Shown here piece by piece: positions 1-9,550 of a DNA stretch of 64,000 nt (position 1 is its first letter; each line of letters begins with the position of its first letter). The stretch comes from Neorhodopirellula pilleata (lineage in GTDB: Bacteria; Planctomycetota; Planctomycetia; Pirellulales; Pirellulaceae): assembly GCF_007859915.1 (NCBI RefSeq), contig NZ_SJPM01000002.1:747919-811918 (forward strand), written 5' to 3'. Made by a program: the position numbers and the translations under genes. The notes beneath the pieces are model-generated. The model saw only the letters and a program-made list of their open reading frames with translations. It was not told the origin of the DNA and searched no databases.

Positions 1-2
1 CC

Positions 3-197
3 TGCAACCGGTTTCAGCTAAATACTAGACAACCGACAAGTTTGCTGCAACCGGTTGCAGTGAAAATTGTTCAAAATACTCGCTTGGTTGATTTTTGAGC
101 GTTTTCCATTGCAACCGCTTGCATAGGAGTATACGGTATCCGTCGCTTAGGGCCAGATCGGTACCCTTTGCGGGTAGTATTTTTGCAACGAGTTGCA
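3..197. promoter_or_regulatory. Cluster of four LacI-type operator palindromes
   Basis: Four 14-bp sites of the form TGCAAC-NN-GTTGCA lie in front of the sugar transporter gene: 3-16 (TGCAACCGGTTTCA), 46-59 (TGCAACCGGTTGCA, a perfect palindrome), 110-123 (TGCAACCGCTTGCA) and 184-197 (TGCAACGAGTTGCA). They fit the consensus bound by LacI/GalR-family repressors, with a central CG and inverted TGNAA arms. The centres are about 43, 64 and 74 bp apart, close to 4, 6 and 7 helical turns, which would suit cooperative binding or looping. The last site overlaps the alternative TTG start at 193. The regulator gene is not in the window and may lie to the left. Sites are seen directly; the regulator family is inferred. 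Confidence 0.75.
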
Positions 198-234
198 GCC
201 CAGCCAGTCGTTCGCCCCCGATTTCGGCCGTCTC

Positions 235-2025
235 ATGACCCAGACTCCCTCCAACACGCCCCCTTCGACACGCGCCGACCGGGTCGACGACGCCTTCGTG
301 GCGAAACCCTCGAACCCGCCCGTTGACGCGACTTCCGGCGATGATAGGGAACCATCCAGCGGATCGGCCGAACGGCTGAGTGTGGGTGAGAAAGTCGGCT
401 ATGGATTGGGTGACACCGCCTCGAACCTTTATTGGAAGACGTTCGAATTCTTCTTGGTTTACTTCTACACCGACGTGTTCGGGATCTCGGCCAAGTCCGC
501 CGGCACGATGATGTTGGTCACCCGGATTTGGGACGCCCTGAATGACCCTTTAGTGGGCTACCTCTCGGACCGAACGCGAACGAGTTGGGGACGGTTTCGG
601 CCCTACCTGCTGTGGATGGCGATTCCCTTTGCGATTACCGGCATGATGACGTTCTACACGCCCGATTTGGGACCACAAGGAAAGCTGATTTATGCCTACG
701 TAACCTACACCTTGGTCATGATGGCTTACACGGCGATCAACATTCCCTACGGTGCGTTGATGGGCGTGATCTCAGCGGATTCGATCGAACGAACCAGCGT
801 ATCGACCTATCGCTTTGTCGCCGCATTCGTCGGTGGACTGATCGTCCAGTACGGGACGCTTGCCATGGTCGCGTATTTCGGAGGCACCGAATCGGTTCTC
901 GTCGATGGAGTGATGAAAGACGTGGTCATCGACGAGCAACGTGGCTTCTTTTTAACCATGGCGGTCTTTTCCGTGCTCGCGGTGATTCTGTTTCTGATCA
1001 CCTTCGCAACCACGCGAGAACGAGTTCAGCCTGCCAGCGAGCAATTGTCGACCTACCAAGCGGATCTGAAGTTTGTCTTGACCAGCTTGCGATTACACCA
1101 AGTCTTGCTCGTCGGACTGGCGTTACTGGCCTGTTTGGCGACAGGTTTTTCAGTCGACGCCCTACCGTGGATCGCGGGAAGTTATTTGGCCTTGAGCTTA
1201 CTCTCGCTGATCGTCCGTCAGATCAGCAAGTTGCGACTGCGGCGTATTGACGAGGTTTCCTCATTCGGGCTGGACTTCCATGACTTGCTTCGCAACGGCC
1301 CATGGATGGTGCTGTTCGCATTCGGGCTGTTGCAATTGACCGGCTTGTTCATTCGGGGCGGGGCTGTTTTGTACTACTTCAAGTATTACTGCGGCGATGC
1401 CACGATCGCAACGACGTTTTGGGTCTCCGGGAGTTTTGCGGCGATCGCCGGGATGTTGTTGACCAAACACTTGGCGGCTTGGTTCAGCAAAAAGACGCTG
1501 ATGATCGCAATGAACTTGGCCGTGGCCGTTCTTACGGCCGCATTTTTAATTCTCGAGCCGGATCAGATCCGATGGATGATCGGCTTGCAGGTCGCCACCG
1601 CATTCGTCGGCGGTCCGATCCCGGTTTTGTTGTGGGCCATGTACGCCGACATCGCCGACTACTCGGAGTGGCAAAATGGGCGTCGGGCGACCGGATTGAT
1701 TTTCGCCGCCGCCACGTTTTCACAAAAACTCGGCTGCGCCGTTGGTGCGGCAATGACCGGGTTTGCGTTGGACTATTTCCGGTACGTCTCACCGATCGAC
1801 GGGAATGAGCAGATTCAATCGGCTGAAACCATGCAGGGGTTGTGCTGGATGATGAGCGTCGTCCCAGCGGTGTTTATCGCCGCAGCCGGAATCTCATTGT
1901 GCTTTTACGGCATCGACCGAAAAACCAACCTGCGAATCCAATCCGATCTGCAACGAGGTCGAACGCTTGCCAATCACACGAAATCTTCCGTCGCCATTGA
2001 CCCGGCCTTGCACGCGGAAAACTGA
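235..2025 (+). CDS. GPH-family sugar:cation symporter (MFS)
   Basis: Inner-membrane transporter of the glycoside-pentoside-hexuronide (MelB-like) branch of the MFS, importing a sugar or glycoside with a cation. About 12 hydrophobic segments follow a roughly 50-residue polar N-terminus. The family signature near residues 104-125 reads DPLVGYLSDRT then WGRFRPY, and a second conserved loop reads YADIADYSEW. The ATG at 235 is preferred to the TTG at 193, because the TTG sits inside the fourth operator palindrome and the extra 14 residues look non-conserved. The next gene starts within about 15-75 bp on the same strand, so the two are probably co-transcribed under LacI-type control. The substrate cannot be read from sequence. 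Confidence 0.9.
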   Translation: MTQTPSNTPPSTRADRVDDAFVAKPSNPPVDATSGDDREPSSGSAERLSVGEKVGYGLGDTASNLYWKTFEFFLVYFYTDVFGISAKSAGTMMLVTRIWDALNDPLVGYLSDRTRTSWGRFRPYLLWMAIPFAITGMMTFYTPDLGPQGKLIYAYVTYTLVMMAYTAINIPYGALMGVISADSIERTSVSTYRFVAAFVGGLIVQYGTLAMVAYFGGTESVLVDGVMKDVVIDEQRGFFLTMAVFSVLAVILFLITFATTRERVQPASEQLSTYQADLKFVLTSLRLHQVLLVGLALLACLATGFSVDALPWIAGSYLALSLLSLIVRQISKLRLRRIDEVSSFGLDFHDLLRNGPWMVLFAFGLLQLTGLFIRGGAVLYYFKYYCGDATIATTFWVSGSFAAIAGMLLTKHLAAWFSKKTLMIAMNLAVAVLTAAFLILEPDQIRWMIGLQVATAFVGGPIPVLLWAMYADIADYSEWQNGRRATGLIFAAATFSQKLGCAVGAAMTGFALDYFRYVSPIDGNEQIQSAETMQGLCWMMSVVPAVFIAAAGISLCFYGIDRKTNLRIQSDLQRGRTLANHTKSSVAIDPALHAEN

Positions 2026-2039
2026 TAACCATCGAATCG

Positions 2040-5000
2040 ATGAATCTTCCACCCTCGCTTTCTTGCCCAGTGCCCTTTCCCGTTTCCAGTGCGTCGAACA
2101 TGTCTTTATCCGTAACATCGGAATGCTCCACGGACTATGTCATCATGCAAGGACAGCGGTGGTTCAAGATCTCCGATATGCATCGCATGCCTACGTTCTT
2201 TATGAGCGGTGTCAGCGCCGGCGATCATTGGATGTTCTTGTCGAGCTGCGGAGCGTTGACGGCGGGTCGCCGGAATCCTGACTCGGCTTTGTTTCCATAC
2301 TACCCGTCCGACAAGCTATTGGACTTGGCTCATTGCACCGGTCCAAAAACGCTGATCCGCATTGGCTCGGGTTCGCTGACCGATCAATCGGATTATCAAT
2401 GCAAGCAGATCTGGGAGCCCCATTCGCATCCCCGCCACTTCGCCAGTGGCATTTCGCAGAATCTGTACAAGAACATGATTGGGAATCGATTTCTGTTCGA
2501 GGAACGAAATCATTCTCTCGGCTTGGTGTTTCGATATGGCTGGTCGTTCGGGCGGCGTTTTGGATTCATACGTTCCTGTGAATTGCTCAACGCAAGCGAA
2601 GAGGAGGTCGCGATCGAGCTGTCCGATGGTTTTGAGAATCTCATGCCGAGCGGTCTGAGCACCCAGTTTCAACTGCAGTACAGCAACCTAGCCGATGCCT
2701 ACAAGTGCAGTGAATTGATGCCCGACTCGAACGTTGGCGTTCACTATCTCAGCTCGATCCCGACTGATCGCGCCGAACCAAGCGAAGGATTGCGGGCAAC
2801 TCTCGTATGGCATGAAGGTCTCGCGTCGGCGACGGTCACGGTATCCGATGATCACTTCAACAGCTTTCGCCATGGTGCTACACCGCCTCCGCAGATTCAA
2901 TCCCGCGGCAAACGTCACGCCTACGTCCTCTCGGATTGCTTCAATCTATCACCAGGCGAATCGCGACGTTGGAGCTTGATCGCCGATGTCGATCGCGACC
3001 ACAGTGATCTATTTGAACTCGAACGGTTGATTCTCGATAACGACGATCTCGCAACGAAGGTCGAAGCCGACGTCAATGACACCGAAGCCGAACTCATCAA
3101 GATCATTTCACATGCAGACGGTCGACAATGCGGATCGGACCTGAGACGGATCGATCGTCACCAATCCAACGTCCTGTTCAATGTGATGCGGGGCGGTCTG
3201 CCAGCCGACGGATACCAAATCCCTCAGGTGAACTTTCGCGAGCAACTGCGAAACGCCAATCGAGCAGTGGCCGAGCGAAACAGCGAGTACCTCGAAACAA
3301 TGCCGGATCATCTTGAACTCGATGCGTTCTTGGATCAAATCGAACGACGAGGCGATGTGGACTTGTCCCGAATCGCATCGGAATATTTGCCGTTTCGATT
3401 CAGCCGCCGTCATGGCGATCCGACGCGGCCGTGGAATCGATTTTCAATCGACTTGACGGAAGACTCCGGCGAGCCACGACTGTCCTATCAAGGAAACTGG
3501 CGAGATATCTTCCAAAATTGGGAAGCCCTCTCGGTTTCGTTTCCACAATACGCCGTCAACATGGTCTTGCGGTTTGTCAATGCGACCGGTGCGGACGGCT
3601 ACAACCCGTACCGTATCACCCAGGCAGGCTTTGAATGGGAAGTTCCCGAACCGGACAACCCTTGGTCCAATATCGGATACTGGGGCGATCATCAAATCGC
3701 CTACCTGTTGCGGTTACTGCAACAGGCTCACGCGTCGACTCCCGAACGGCTCGATGCGTTATTGGATAGAAAACAATGCGTATACGCCAACATTCCCTAT
3801 CGGATTCGGTCCCACCGCGAAATCTGTGACGACCCGTTCGAAACCATTGATTTCGATGAGCGCCTCGACGCTCATATTGCCGAGCGTGTATCGGAGATCG
3901 GAGCCGACGGCAGGCTGCTCGGGACTGCCGATGGCGACCTAGTTCGCGTTTCATTGCTCGAGAAGCTGTTGGTTCCCGCGTTGGTGAAAATCAGCAACTT
4001 CGTACCCGGCGGTGGCATCTGGTTGAACACCCAACGTCCTGAATGGAACGATGCCAATAACGCGTTAGTCGGTCGAGGTCTTTCGGTAGTGACAACTTGT
4101 TATTTGCGTCGCTACCTTACGTTCTTGATCGACTGGCTCAGTGAGCGACCAGCTCGTTCGAACGAGCCAATTCTTGTTTCCGAGCTTGTCGGTCAGTTTA
4201 CATCGAACATCGCAAACTCGATAAGTGAGTTTCTCGCCGGCGATTCACTGCGGATCGACGACCGGCAACGTCGTTCAATGCTAAATGCGTTTGCCAACGC
4301 CGGCAGTGAATACCGGCAGTCACTTTACCGTAATGGTTTTTCCGGTGAGATGACCGCTGTAACGGTTACATCCCTTGTTCAATTATTTGCAAACGCACGT
4401 CAATTGATTGACCAAACCATCCACGCGAACCGACGTGACGATGGTCTTTATCACTCTTACAACCTCTTACAACTGGGCGATGACACCGCGTCGGTTTCTC
4501 ATCTCCACGAAATGCTCGAAGGGCAGGTTGCCGTTCTCAACAGCGGCTTGCTATCGATGGAGCAATCCGCTGGCTTGCTTGACGCGTTAAGATCGAGCCG
4601 GTTGTACCGCGCCGATCAACAAAGCTACCTGCTTTATCCCGACCGCCAGCTTGCTCGATTCGCGGACAAGAACTGCCTCCCGAACGACATGGTCGCGCAG
4701 TCCGATTTGATCGCAAGAATGATTCAACTCGGCAACACGTCAATCGTTCGACAAGATGTCAACGGGCAAGTTCATTTCCAAGGCGATTTTCGAAATGCGA
4801 ATGACCTTTCGGACGCGCTCGATCGCCTTGCGCTCGAATCAGAGTATCGGGAGCTAGTAGAGTCCGAACGCCAACAACTCACCGACATTTGGGAAACGAC
4901 CTTCGGTCATCGATTCTTTACCGGCCGTTCGGGAACCTTCTTTGGTTACGAGGGGCTCGGGTCGATTTATTGGCACATGGTTTCCAAACTGGCTCTTGCC

Positions 5001-5591
5001 GTGATCGAGCAATGTTTGCCATCGTCAGAACCGCTCGATGAGAGCGGCGCTCGTTCGCTTGAACGACTATTGAAGCACTATCGGGAGATACGCGCCGGAC
5101 TAGGAATCCATAAAACGCCCCGGCAGTACGGCGGCTTTCCGCAGGATCCGTATTCTCATACGCCGGAAAAACGCGGAGTCCAACAGCCAGGCATGACCGG
5201 CCAAGTCAAAGAAGACATCTTGGCGCGTTGGCATGAACTCGGCCTACGTGTGCGCCACGGTTGCATTCATTTCGATCCGGCGTTTTTTGAATCTTATGAG
5301 TTGCTTCAGTCCGATGGCGTCATGGAATACTTCGATCTCTCAAGTCTGCGAGTTCAAGCATTGATTCCTGCCGGCGGTTTCGCATTCACGTTCTGCCAAA
5401 CTCCGATTCGCTATCTTGCGGGAAAGGCCGCTAGAATGCGGATCCATCAAACCAATGGCGAAACAGAAGAACGAGATGGCCTGAAGCTGACTCGGGAGGA
5501 ATCGCAGTCCCTCATGGGCCGAAAAGGCAAAATATCTTTGATCGAAGTCGAACTGGATCTAAGCGGACCACCATCTGCGTCCGAACTCTAA
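2040..5591 (+). CDS. Very large probable carbohydrate-active protein
   Basis: A protein of up to 1183 residues encoded just behind the sugar symporter. I recognise no single named family with certainty. The N-terminal third looks like a beta-rich domain (FGFIRSCELLN, SNLADAYK). The middle has helical, aromatic-rich motifs such as WSNIGYWGDHQI and IWLNTQRPEWNDANNALVG, and the C-terminal part has QPGMTGQVKEDIL. That arrangement resembles proteins with an (alpha/alpha)6 toroid, such as GH94-type phosphorylases and other six-hairpin glycosidases. No convincing signal peptide is seen, so it is probably cytoplasmic and acts on the imported sugar. The start is uncertain: ATG at 2040 or 2100 are both possible. 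Context supports sugar breakdown; the reaction is unknown. Confidence 0.72.
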   Translation: MNLPPSLSCPVPFPVSSASNMSLSVTSECSTDYVIMQGQRWFKISDMHRMPTFFMSGVSAGDHWMFLSSCGALTAGRRNPDSALFPYYPSDKLLDLAHCTGPKTLIRIGSGSLTDQSDYQCKQIWEPHSHPRHFASGISQNLYKNMIGNRFLFEERNHSLGLVFRYGWSFGRRFGFIRSCELLNASEEEVAIELSDGFENLMPSGLSTQFQLQYSNLADAYKCSELMPDSNVGVHYLSSIPTDRAEPSEGLRATLVWHEGLASATVTVSDDHFNSFRHGATPPPQIQSRGKRHAYVLSDCFNLSPGESRRWSLIADVDRDHSDLFELERLILDNDDLATKVEADVNDTEAELIKIISHADGRQCGSDLRRIDRHQSNVLFNVMRGGLPADGYQIPQVNFREQLRNANRAVAERNSEYLETMPDHLELDAFLDQIERRGDVDLSRIASEYLPFRFSRRHGDPTRPWNRFSIDLTEDSGEPRLSYQGNWRDIFQNWEALSVSFPQYAVNMVLRFVNATGADGYNPYRITQAGFEWEVPEPDNPWSNIGYWGDHQIAYLLRLLQQAHASTPERLDALLDRKQCVYANIPYRIRSHREICDDPFETIDFDERLDAHIAERVSEIGADGRLLGTADGDLVRVSLLEKLLVPALVKISNFVPGGGIWLNTQRPEWNDANNALVGRGLSVVTTCYLRRYLTFLIDWLSERPARSNEPILVSELVGQFTSNIANSISEFLAGDSLRIDDRQRRSMLNAFANAGSEYRQSLYRNGFSGEMTAVTVTSLVQLFANARQLIDQTIHANRRDDGLYHSYNLLQLGDDTASVSHLHEMLEGQVAVLNSGLLSMEQSAGLLDALRSSRLYRADQQSYLLYPDRQLARFADKNCLPNDMVAQSDLIARMIQLGNTSIVRQDVNGQVHFQGDFRNANDLSDALDRLALESEYRELVESERQQLTDIWETTFGHRFFTGRSGTFFGYEGLGSIYWHMVSKLALAVIEQCLPSSEPLDESGARSLERLLKHYREIRAGLGIHKTPRQYGGFPQDPYSHTPEKRGVQQPGMTGQVKEDILARWHELGLRVRHGCIHFDPAFFESYELLQSDGVMEYFDLSSLRVQALIPAGGFAFTFCQTPIRYLAGKAARMRIHQTNGETEERDGLKLTREESQSLMGRKGKISLIEVELDLSGPPSASEL

Positions 5592-5645
5592 GCCCGATGC
5601 GGCGATGCAATCGCCAAGCACCACCTCAAGATCGGGTCATCGGAC

Positions 5646-6128
5646 TCACTTCGTGCCGATCGTCAAGAAAGCGATCAACGCGGCGGCGCTGATCGCAAGC
5701 ATGGCGGTGCCTACGAGATCGACTTTTATCTGCCCCGAATCTCGAGGCAGATAAAAAGACACGCCCATCGCCATGGCAATGCAAAACAGCAGCGAAACGA
5801 CGAACGCACTAGGCCCAGGCTTATGCTGGAAGTACGACGCAATGGGTTGAACACGACCATCGAACAACCAAGCGCCCATTAACATCCCCATGCACGCGAG
5901 CGATCCGCCGAACGCACCAACTTGCCAGTTCGTACGTTGGCTCATCCGGCCCAGTGCCGCCTGCAAAGCAAACCACCCCATCGTCGCCCCGTACACGCCG
6001 GCGACGCGAATGCCGCCGAAGAAAAACGCGCACGCCGTCACCAAGCTGATCAAATCGACGATCGACGTGCGCTGATGCGTAGGCGGACGAAATAGTTCAC
6101 GCCGCGGTGGCGGCTTGAAGAGCTTCAT
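5646..6128 (-). CDS. Small four-helix membrane protein, unknown
   Basis: A 160-residue protein with a basic, proline-rich N-terminus (MKLFKPPPRRELF) followed by about four hydrophobic segments spread over residues 25-158. I do not recognise the family. Its start ATG overlaps the stop of the upstream DUF3500 gene by four bases (6125-6128), so it is translationally coupled to that gene and is the last member of the minus-strand group running from 9494. It converges on the large sugar gene, with only about 54 bp between the stop codons. Confidence 0.75.
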   Translation of the reverse strand: MKLFKPPPRRELFRPPTHQRTSIVDLISLVTACAFFFGGIRVAGVYGATMGWFALQAALGRMSQRTNWQVGAFGGSLACMGMLMGAWLFDGRVQPIASYFQHKPGPSAFVVSLLFCIAMAMGVSFYLPRDSGQIKVDLVGTAMLAISAAALIAFLTIGTK

Positions 6129-7174
6129 TGAATGGGCAAGTCGAAGTCACCGCTGAGATCTCGATAGACACTGTGAATGTGATTGGCAGGATTACCCGCC
6201 GGATCGGCCTGCGTGTTGACAAATTCGATCAAGAAGCGTTTCCCCTGGACACGATAGTAGTGTCCGATGCCCGGTTTGGTCGCCCCGGCCCAAGCAAACC
6301 GAACTTGGTCCCATCCGTCGGCCGCGATCTGTTCGCGACGTCCTTTGGCAACCGCCTCGGGGGCGATGTCGGTGTAGAGAAAAACCAGTTCTTTGAGCAC
6401 GGACTGTTGGGCTGCGTCCAGATCCGAATAGGCGATCCCTTCAGGCTCGCCGACGGTGGCCTGAGGCTCGCCGGCGAAACGGATTTCCGCTGGGGCTTCC
6501 TCGGCGACCAATGCCTTGCCCTGCTGCGACGATTCCATCGCGTTGATCAACTTAAAACCGAGTTGTTCTTCGCGGCTCAATACGGCGGTCCCCTTGCCTA
6601 GGGTGACGGACGTTTCATTCATGATCGTAGCCGGATTGGCCGCCAAGAATTGTGGAGTGCTGTCGACCACTTCGTTGCCACGGCAAACGAAATTCAGTGA
6701 TAGGTGATGACCTTCGAAACTCAATCCCCAACGATTCGATTCCGCGTTCTCGCCGGAGGCACCGGGGTTACCAAACAAGGTCACGTAATAACGCTGCGGA
6801 TTGCGTTCCCAGCGTCCCTTGCCCGCTTCCATTTCGTTGAGGACCTCTTCGAGCAACATGATCCGGTTGGCTTTGAAATACCCCGCTTCGCTGAGTGCCG
6901 ATCGCAACAGACGCAACGCCGCAGTGCGCTGGGCATCGTTCATTTGTCCGAGCAACAACCCCTTGCGTTCGTCTTTGGGGATGAAGTGCCATCCGACTCG
7001 TTCGGGGGAATCAAACTTCTCTAAGGTGATTTCGCGTTGGTTTTCGTCAAGCGTTTCAAGATACGCCGACGCGAAGGTTTGCATCTGTTCGGCTGGAGTT
7101 TGACCGACCTTCAAACCCAGGGCGGAGAGCGAAGCAACGGCGACCAGGGCGAGGGCAATGTGGTGGGATTTCAT
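6125..7174 (-). CDS. DUF3500 domain secreted protein
   Basis: Secreted or periplasmic protein of the DUF3500 family, function unknown. The likely start is the ATG at 7174, which gives a clean signal peptide (MKSHHIALALVAVASLSALG); the frame also opens at 7222. Family motifs are visible: W-x-F-I-P-x-D-E-R, the QRTAALRLLRSALSEAGY helix, YYVTLFGNP, and WGLSFEGHHLSLNF about halfway, a His-rich stretch typical of the family. The C-terminal part repeats the pattern with GIGHYYRVQGKRFLIEF. The gene lies downstream of truB and overlaps the next membrane-protein gene by four bases. The link with truB is probably positional only. Confidence 0.82.
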   Translation of the reverse strand: MKSHHIALALVAVASLSALGLKVGQTPAEQMQTFASAYLETLDENQREITLEKFDSPERVGWHFIPKDERKGLLLGQMNDAQRTAALRLLRSALSEAGYFKANRIMLLEEVLNEMEAGKGRWERNPQRYYVTLFGNPGASGENAESNRWGLSFEGHHLSLNFVCRGNEVVDSTPQFLAANPATIMNETSVTLGKGTAVLSREEQLGFKLINAMESSQQGKALVAEEAPAEIRFAGEPQATVGEPEGIAYSDLDAAQQSVLKELVFLYTDIAPEAVAKGRREQIAADGWDQVRFAWAGATKPGIGHYYRVQGKRFLIEFVNTQADPAGNPANHIHSVYRDLSGDFDLPIQ

Positions 7175-7228
7175 GAGTAGCGGGGATTCAGGAGGGAGGA
7201 CTGTGGGATGGAACAACATCATAACTCA

Positions 7229-8389
7229 TCAAACGCCCGATGTCGCAGTGGTGGGTGCAAAGACTCGGAAGGGGGCCCATTGATTTCGCTTGCGACGCAT
7301 GATCGCGACAAGTTCGCCCCGGGGATCCACGGTGAGGATCTCGGCGGGGATCGGGGAGGCGTCCGGACGGTCGATCGTGATCGGATCCGGTGGCGGGACT
7401 TGCGTGTGCAAAGGCGGATCGGCGTCGCCCTCGACAAATAATCCGTTGCGGACCCTTTGGGCGTCGACGGCGTCAAGTCTTAATTGAGCCATATGCCCGA
7501 GGGCCATCATCGGCGGAACGAGGTAATCAATCAGCCACGGCGATGCGGCGGTCTGCGTTTCATTGACCTGTGTTTCATTGACCTGTGATCCATCGACAAG
7601 TGACAATGAATCGTTCATCAACACGGCTTTTCGCCCGAGATTCATCATCGGGGTCAAACCGTATCGAGTCGACTTTCCGTCCATCGGCGGTGGGTCGTTG
7701 GGAGGAACGCAATCGATGGCGGATTCCAGATCAAAGTTTCCGGCTGCAGTACGAGAAAGATCCGTCATTACGGCGACGGTGCCACACGCGATACCGAGAT
7801 CGATTCCGAGGGATCGCAGGTAAGTCCCCGAGCCACAGACGACATCCAGTTCGATCATGGGGTATTCGTAACGAACTAACTCAATCGAACCGATCCAAAC
7901 ACGGCGGGTCGGCATCTCGATCGCTTCGCCTCGGCGAATCCGTTCGTGTGCCCGCTCACCCCCGACCCAGATCGCCGAGTGCGTCGGCGGTGTTTGATCG
8001 ATCCAACCGTGGAATTGCTTCAGCGACTGTTCGATCTGATCTCGCGTCGGTATGCATGGATCTGGCAATTCGATGACCGGCTCTTCCAGGTCGCCTGATT
8101 CGCTGTAGGCTCCCAACCGAAACATCGCGAGGTAACGCTTAGTCGGACGAAGCATCCACGGCGTCAATCGCGTAGCGGCTCCGACGGCGAGGACGACTAA
8201 ACCTTGAGCGAGTGGGTCGAGTGTTCCGGTATGGCCAACCTTGAGCGCACGGTTCTCGGTTTCGCGGCGAAGTCGCCGCTGGACTCGGTTGGCCAAATCT
8301 CGCGACGTCATGCCCTTGGGTTTATTGAAAGGCAAGAAACCGAACGAATGCTTGAGCGCGGGAATTCCGTGATCGATCAAAGTATTCAA
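7229..8389 (-). CDS. truB: tRNA pseudouridine-55 synthase TruB
   Basis: Converts U55 in the T-loop of tRNAs to pseudouridine. Motif I is visible as GFLPFNKPKGMTS and the catalytic aspartate lies in HTGTLDPLAQGLVVL. Later conserved stretches include LGAYSESGD and SGTYLRSLGIDLG. The start appears to be a TTG at 8389, 7 bp after the stop of the upstream flippase-like gene, consistent with an operon. At 386 residues it is longer than most TruB proteins (about 300); the extra length is C-terminal, low in conservation, and contains a tandem VNETQVNETQ duplication. Whether the tail is a PUA-like domain is unclear. Confidence 0.93.
   Translation of the reverse strand: MNTLIDHGIPALKHSFGFLPFNKPKGMTSRDLANRVQRRLRRETENRALKVGHTGTLDPLAQGLVVLAVGAATRLTPWMLRPTKRYLAMFRLGAYSESGDLEEPVIELPDPCIPTRDQIEQSLKQFHGWIDQTPPTHSAIWVGGERAHERIRRGEAIEMPTRRVWIGSIELVRYEYPMIELDVVCGSGTYLRSLGIDLGIACGTVAVMTDLSRTAAGNFDLESAIDCVPPNDPPPMDGKSTRYGLTPMMNLGRKAVLMNDSLSLVDGSQVNETQVNETQTAASPWLIDYLVPPMMALGHMAQLRLDAVDAQRVRNGLFVEGDADPPLHTQVPPPDPITIDRPDASPIPAEILTVDPRGELVAIMRRKRNQWAPFRVFAPTTATSGV
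7557..7586. repeat. 15-bp tandem duplication inside truB
   Basis: Two adjacent copies of a GTTTCATTGACCTGT unit lie in the variable C-terminal region of truB and encode VNETQ twice. A third, diverged copy follows. It looks like a recent replication slippage event in a tolerant linker. Confidence 0.7.
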
Positions 8390-8396
8390 AGCGAAA

Positions 8397-9494
8397 CTAC
8401 ATGCGGATAGAGAGTGTTGCCGACCGTCGAATCAGCAAGGACGCAAACGCCGCTAGGATGGACTCTATCAGGATAAACATCAAGCGTGCGGCGATCACGG
8501 CGAGCAACGCGTGCGTTGCCCCGATCACCGGCGATAGGATGAGCAACGTCACCAACTCACGCACGCCCGCACCACCGGGCAATAGCGAAGCAAACCCCAA
8601 GACCATCCCGAGTGCGATCGCGGAGGTCGCGGTCCAATACAGCGATCCAACCGATGGCAAGATCGCAATCGACTCAAACGCTGGTATGGCGGCGATCAAG
8701 AGAGTGAACGAAAGGCCGATCAACAGCCACGAGAAAAGCGAAGCAATCGTGCATTGGACGAGCAAGCTCCACGACAGCCTTGCCAGCACGTCTTCATGAT
8801 CGATTCCTTTTTGAACTCGCGCGATCAAACGCCGCATCAACGGTGGGCAGACGGGAACGATCGCGCCGATCGCCATCAAGGCGGCCATTGCTCGCACCCA
8901 AATTGGCAATTCGGACGTCCACAACAAGACTCCCGCGACCCAACCTCCGACGGACATCATCAACAACGTTTCATAGAACACCGCAGAGGCGATCAAGGCC
9001 GTCGAACCGGCAGTCGATTCGATGACCGGAGTGATCGCGCCGACCCGAAGCACGACGACCATCGCTTTACCAGGAATGTATTTTCCGGCGTGGCCGAGCA
9101 GTTGAGCGGCCGATGCCCGGCCGAGCGAGCAAGGCACACCGAGCGCCGATAAACACCGAAACAAAACCCAGCATGGAGGGAGCAGGCCGAGCGTATAAAA
9201 CAATCCGGAACACGCGATCATCGGCCAACGCAAATTGCCCAACGAAGGGATCAAACTCTCCCGCCGCGATGCCTCAGCAACGAGTGCGGCTCGGCGGGTT
9301 ACGTTCGGTTCCATGGATGCCTGGTCCATTAACGCATCGACCTGGCCTCGCAACGTTTCCGTTTCATTTTGCCACCGAAGAAGCGACTCCTTGGTGGCGG
9401 CAATCAATCCGACCAAGACAAGCAGGAAAACAGCTCTTCGGATCCAAGGAACCGCAGCGGAGAAACGCCGTCTCCAAGAGGTTTCACGGGGCAT
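8397..9494 (-). CDS. Flippase-like integral membrane protein
   Basis: A 365-residue multi-pass membrane protein. The motif FASLLPGGAGVRE near residue 300 is the hallmark of the lysylphosphatidylglycerol synthase transmembrane / UPF0104 family (AglD- and MprF-like), which contains flippases and lipid-linked transferases. About eight further hydrophobic segments and the GHAGKYIPGKAMVVVLR segment fit that family. After the first transmembrane segment there is a charged, helical extracytoplasmic stretch (residues 40-85). The gene heads a minus-strand group with truB immediately downstream. The lipid substrate is unknown. Confidence 0.82.
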   Translation of the reverse strand: MPRETSWRRRFSAAVPWIRRAVFLLVLVGLIAATKESLLRWQNETETLRGQVDALMDQASMEPNVTRRAALVAEASRRESLIPSLGNLRWPMIACSGLFYTLGLLPPCWVLFRCLSALGVPCSLGRASAAQLLGHAGKYIPGKAMVVVLRVGAITPVIESTAGSTALIASAVFYETLLMMSVGGWVAGVLLWTSELPIWVRAMAALMAIGAIVPVCPPLMRRLIARVQKGIDHEDVLARLSWSLLVQCTIASLFSWLLIGLSFTLLIAAIPAFESIAILPSVGSLYWTATSAIALGMVLGFASLLPGGAGVRELVTLLILSPVIGATHALLAVIAARLMFILIESILAAFASLLIRRSATLSIRM

Positions 9495-9550
9495 ACTCGT
9501 GACTCAGTGCGGTTCAATGAATGGATAGCCGGAGTCGCAAGATGCCGGCA

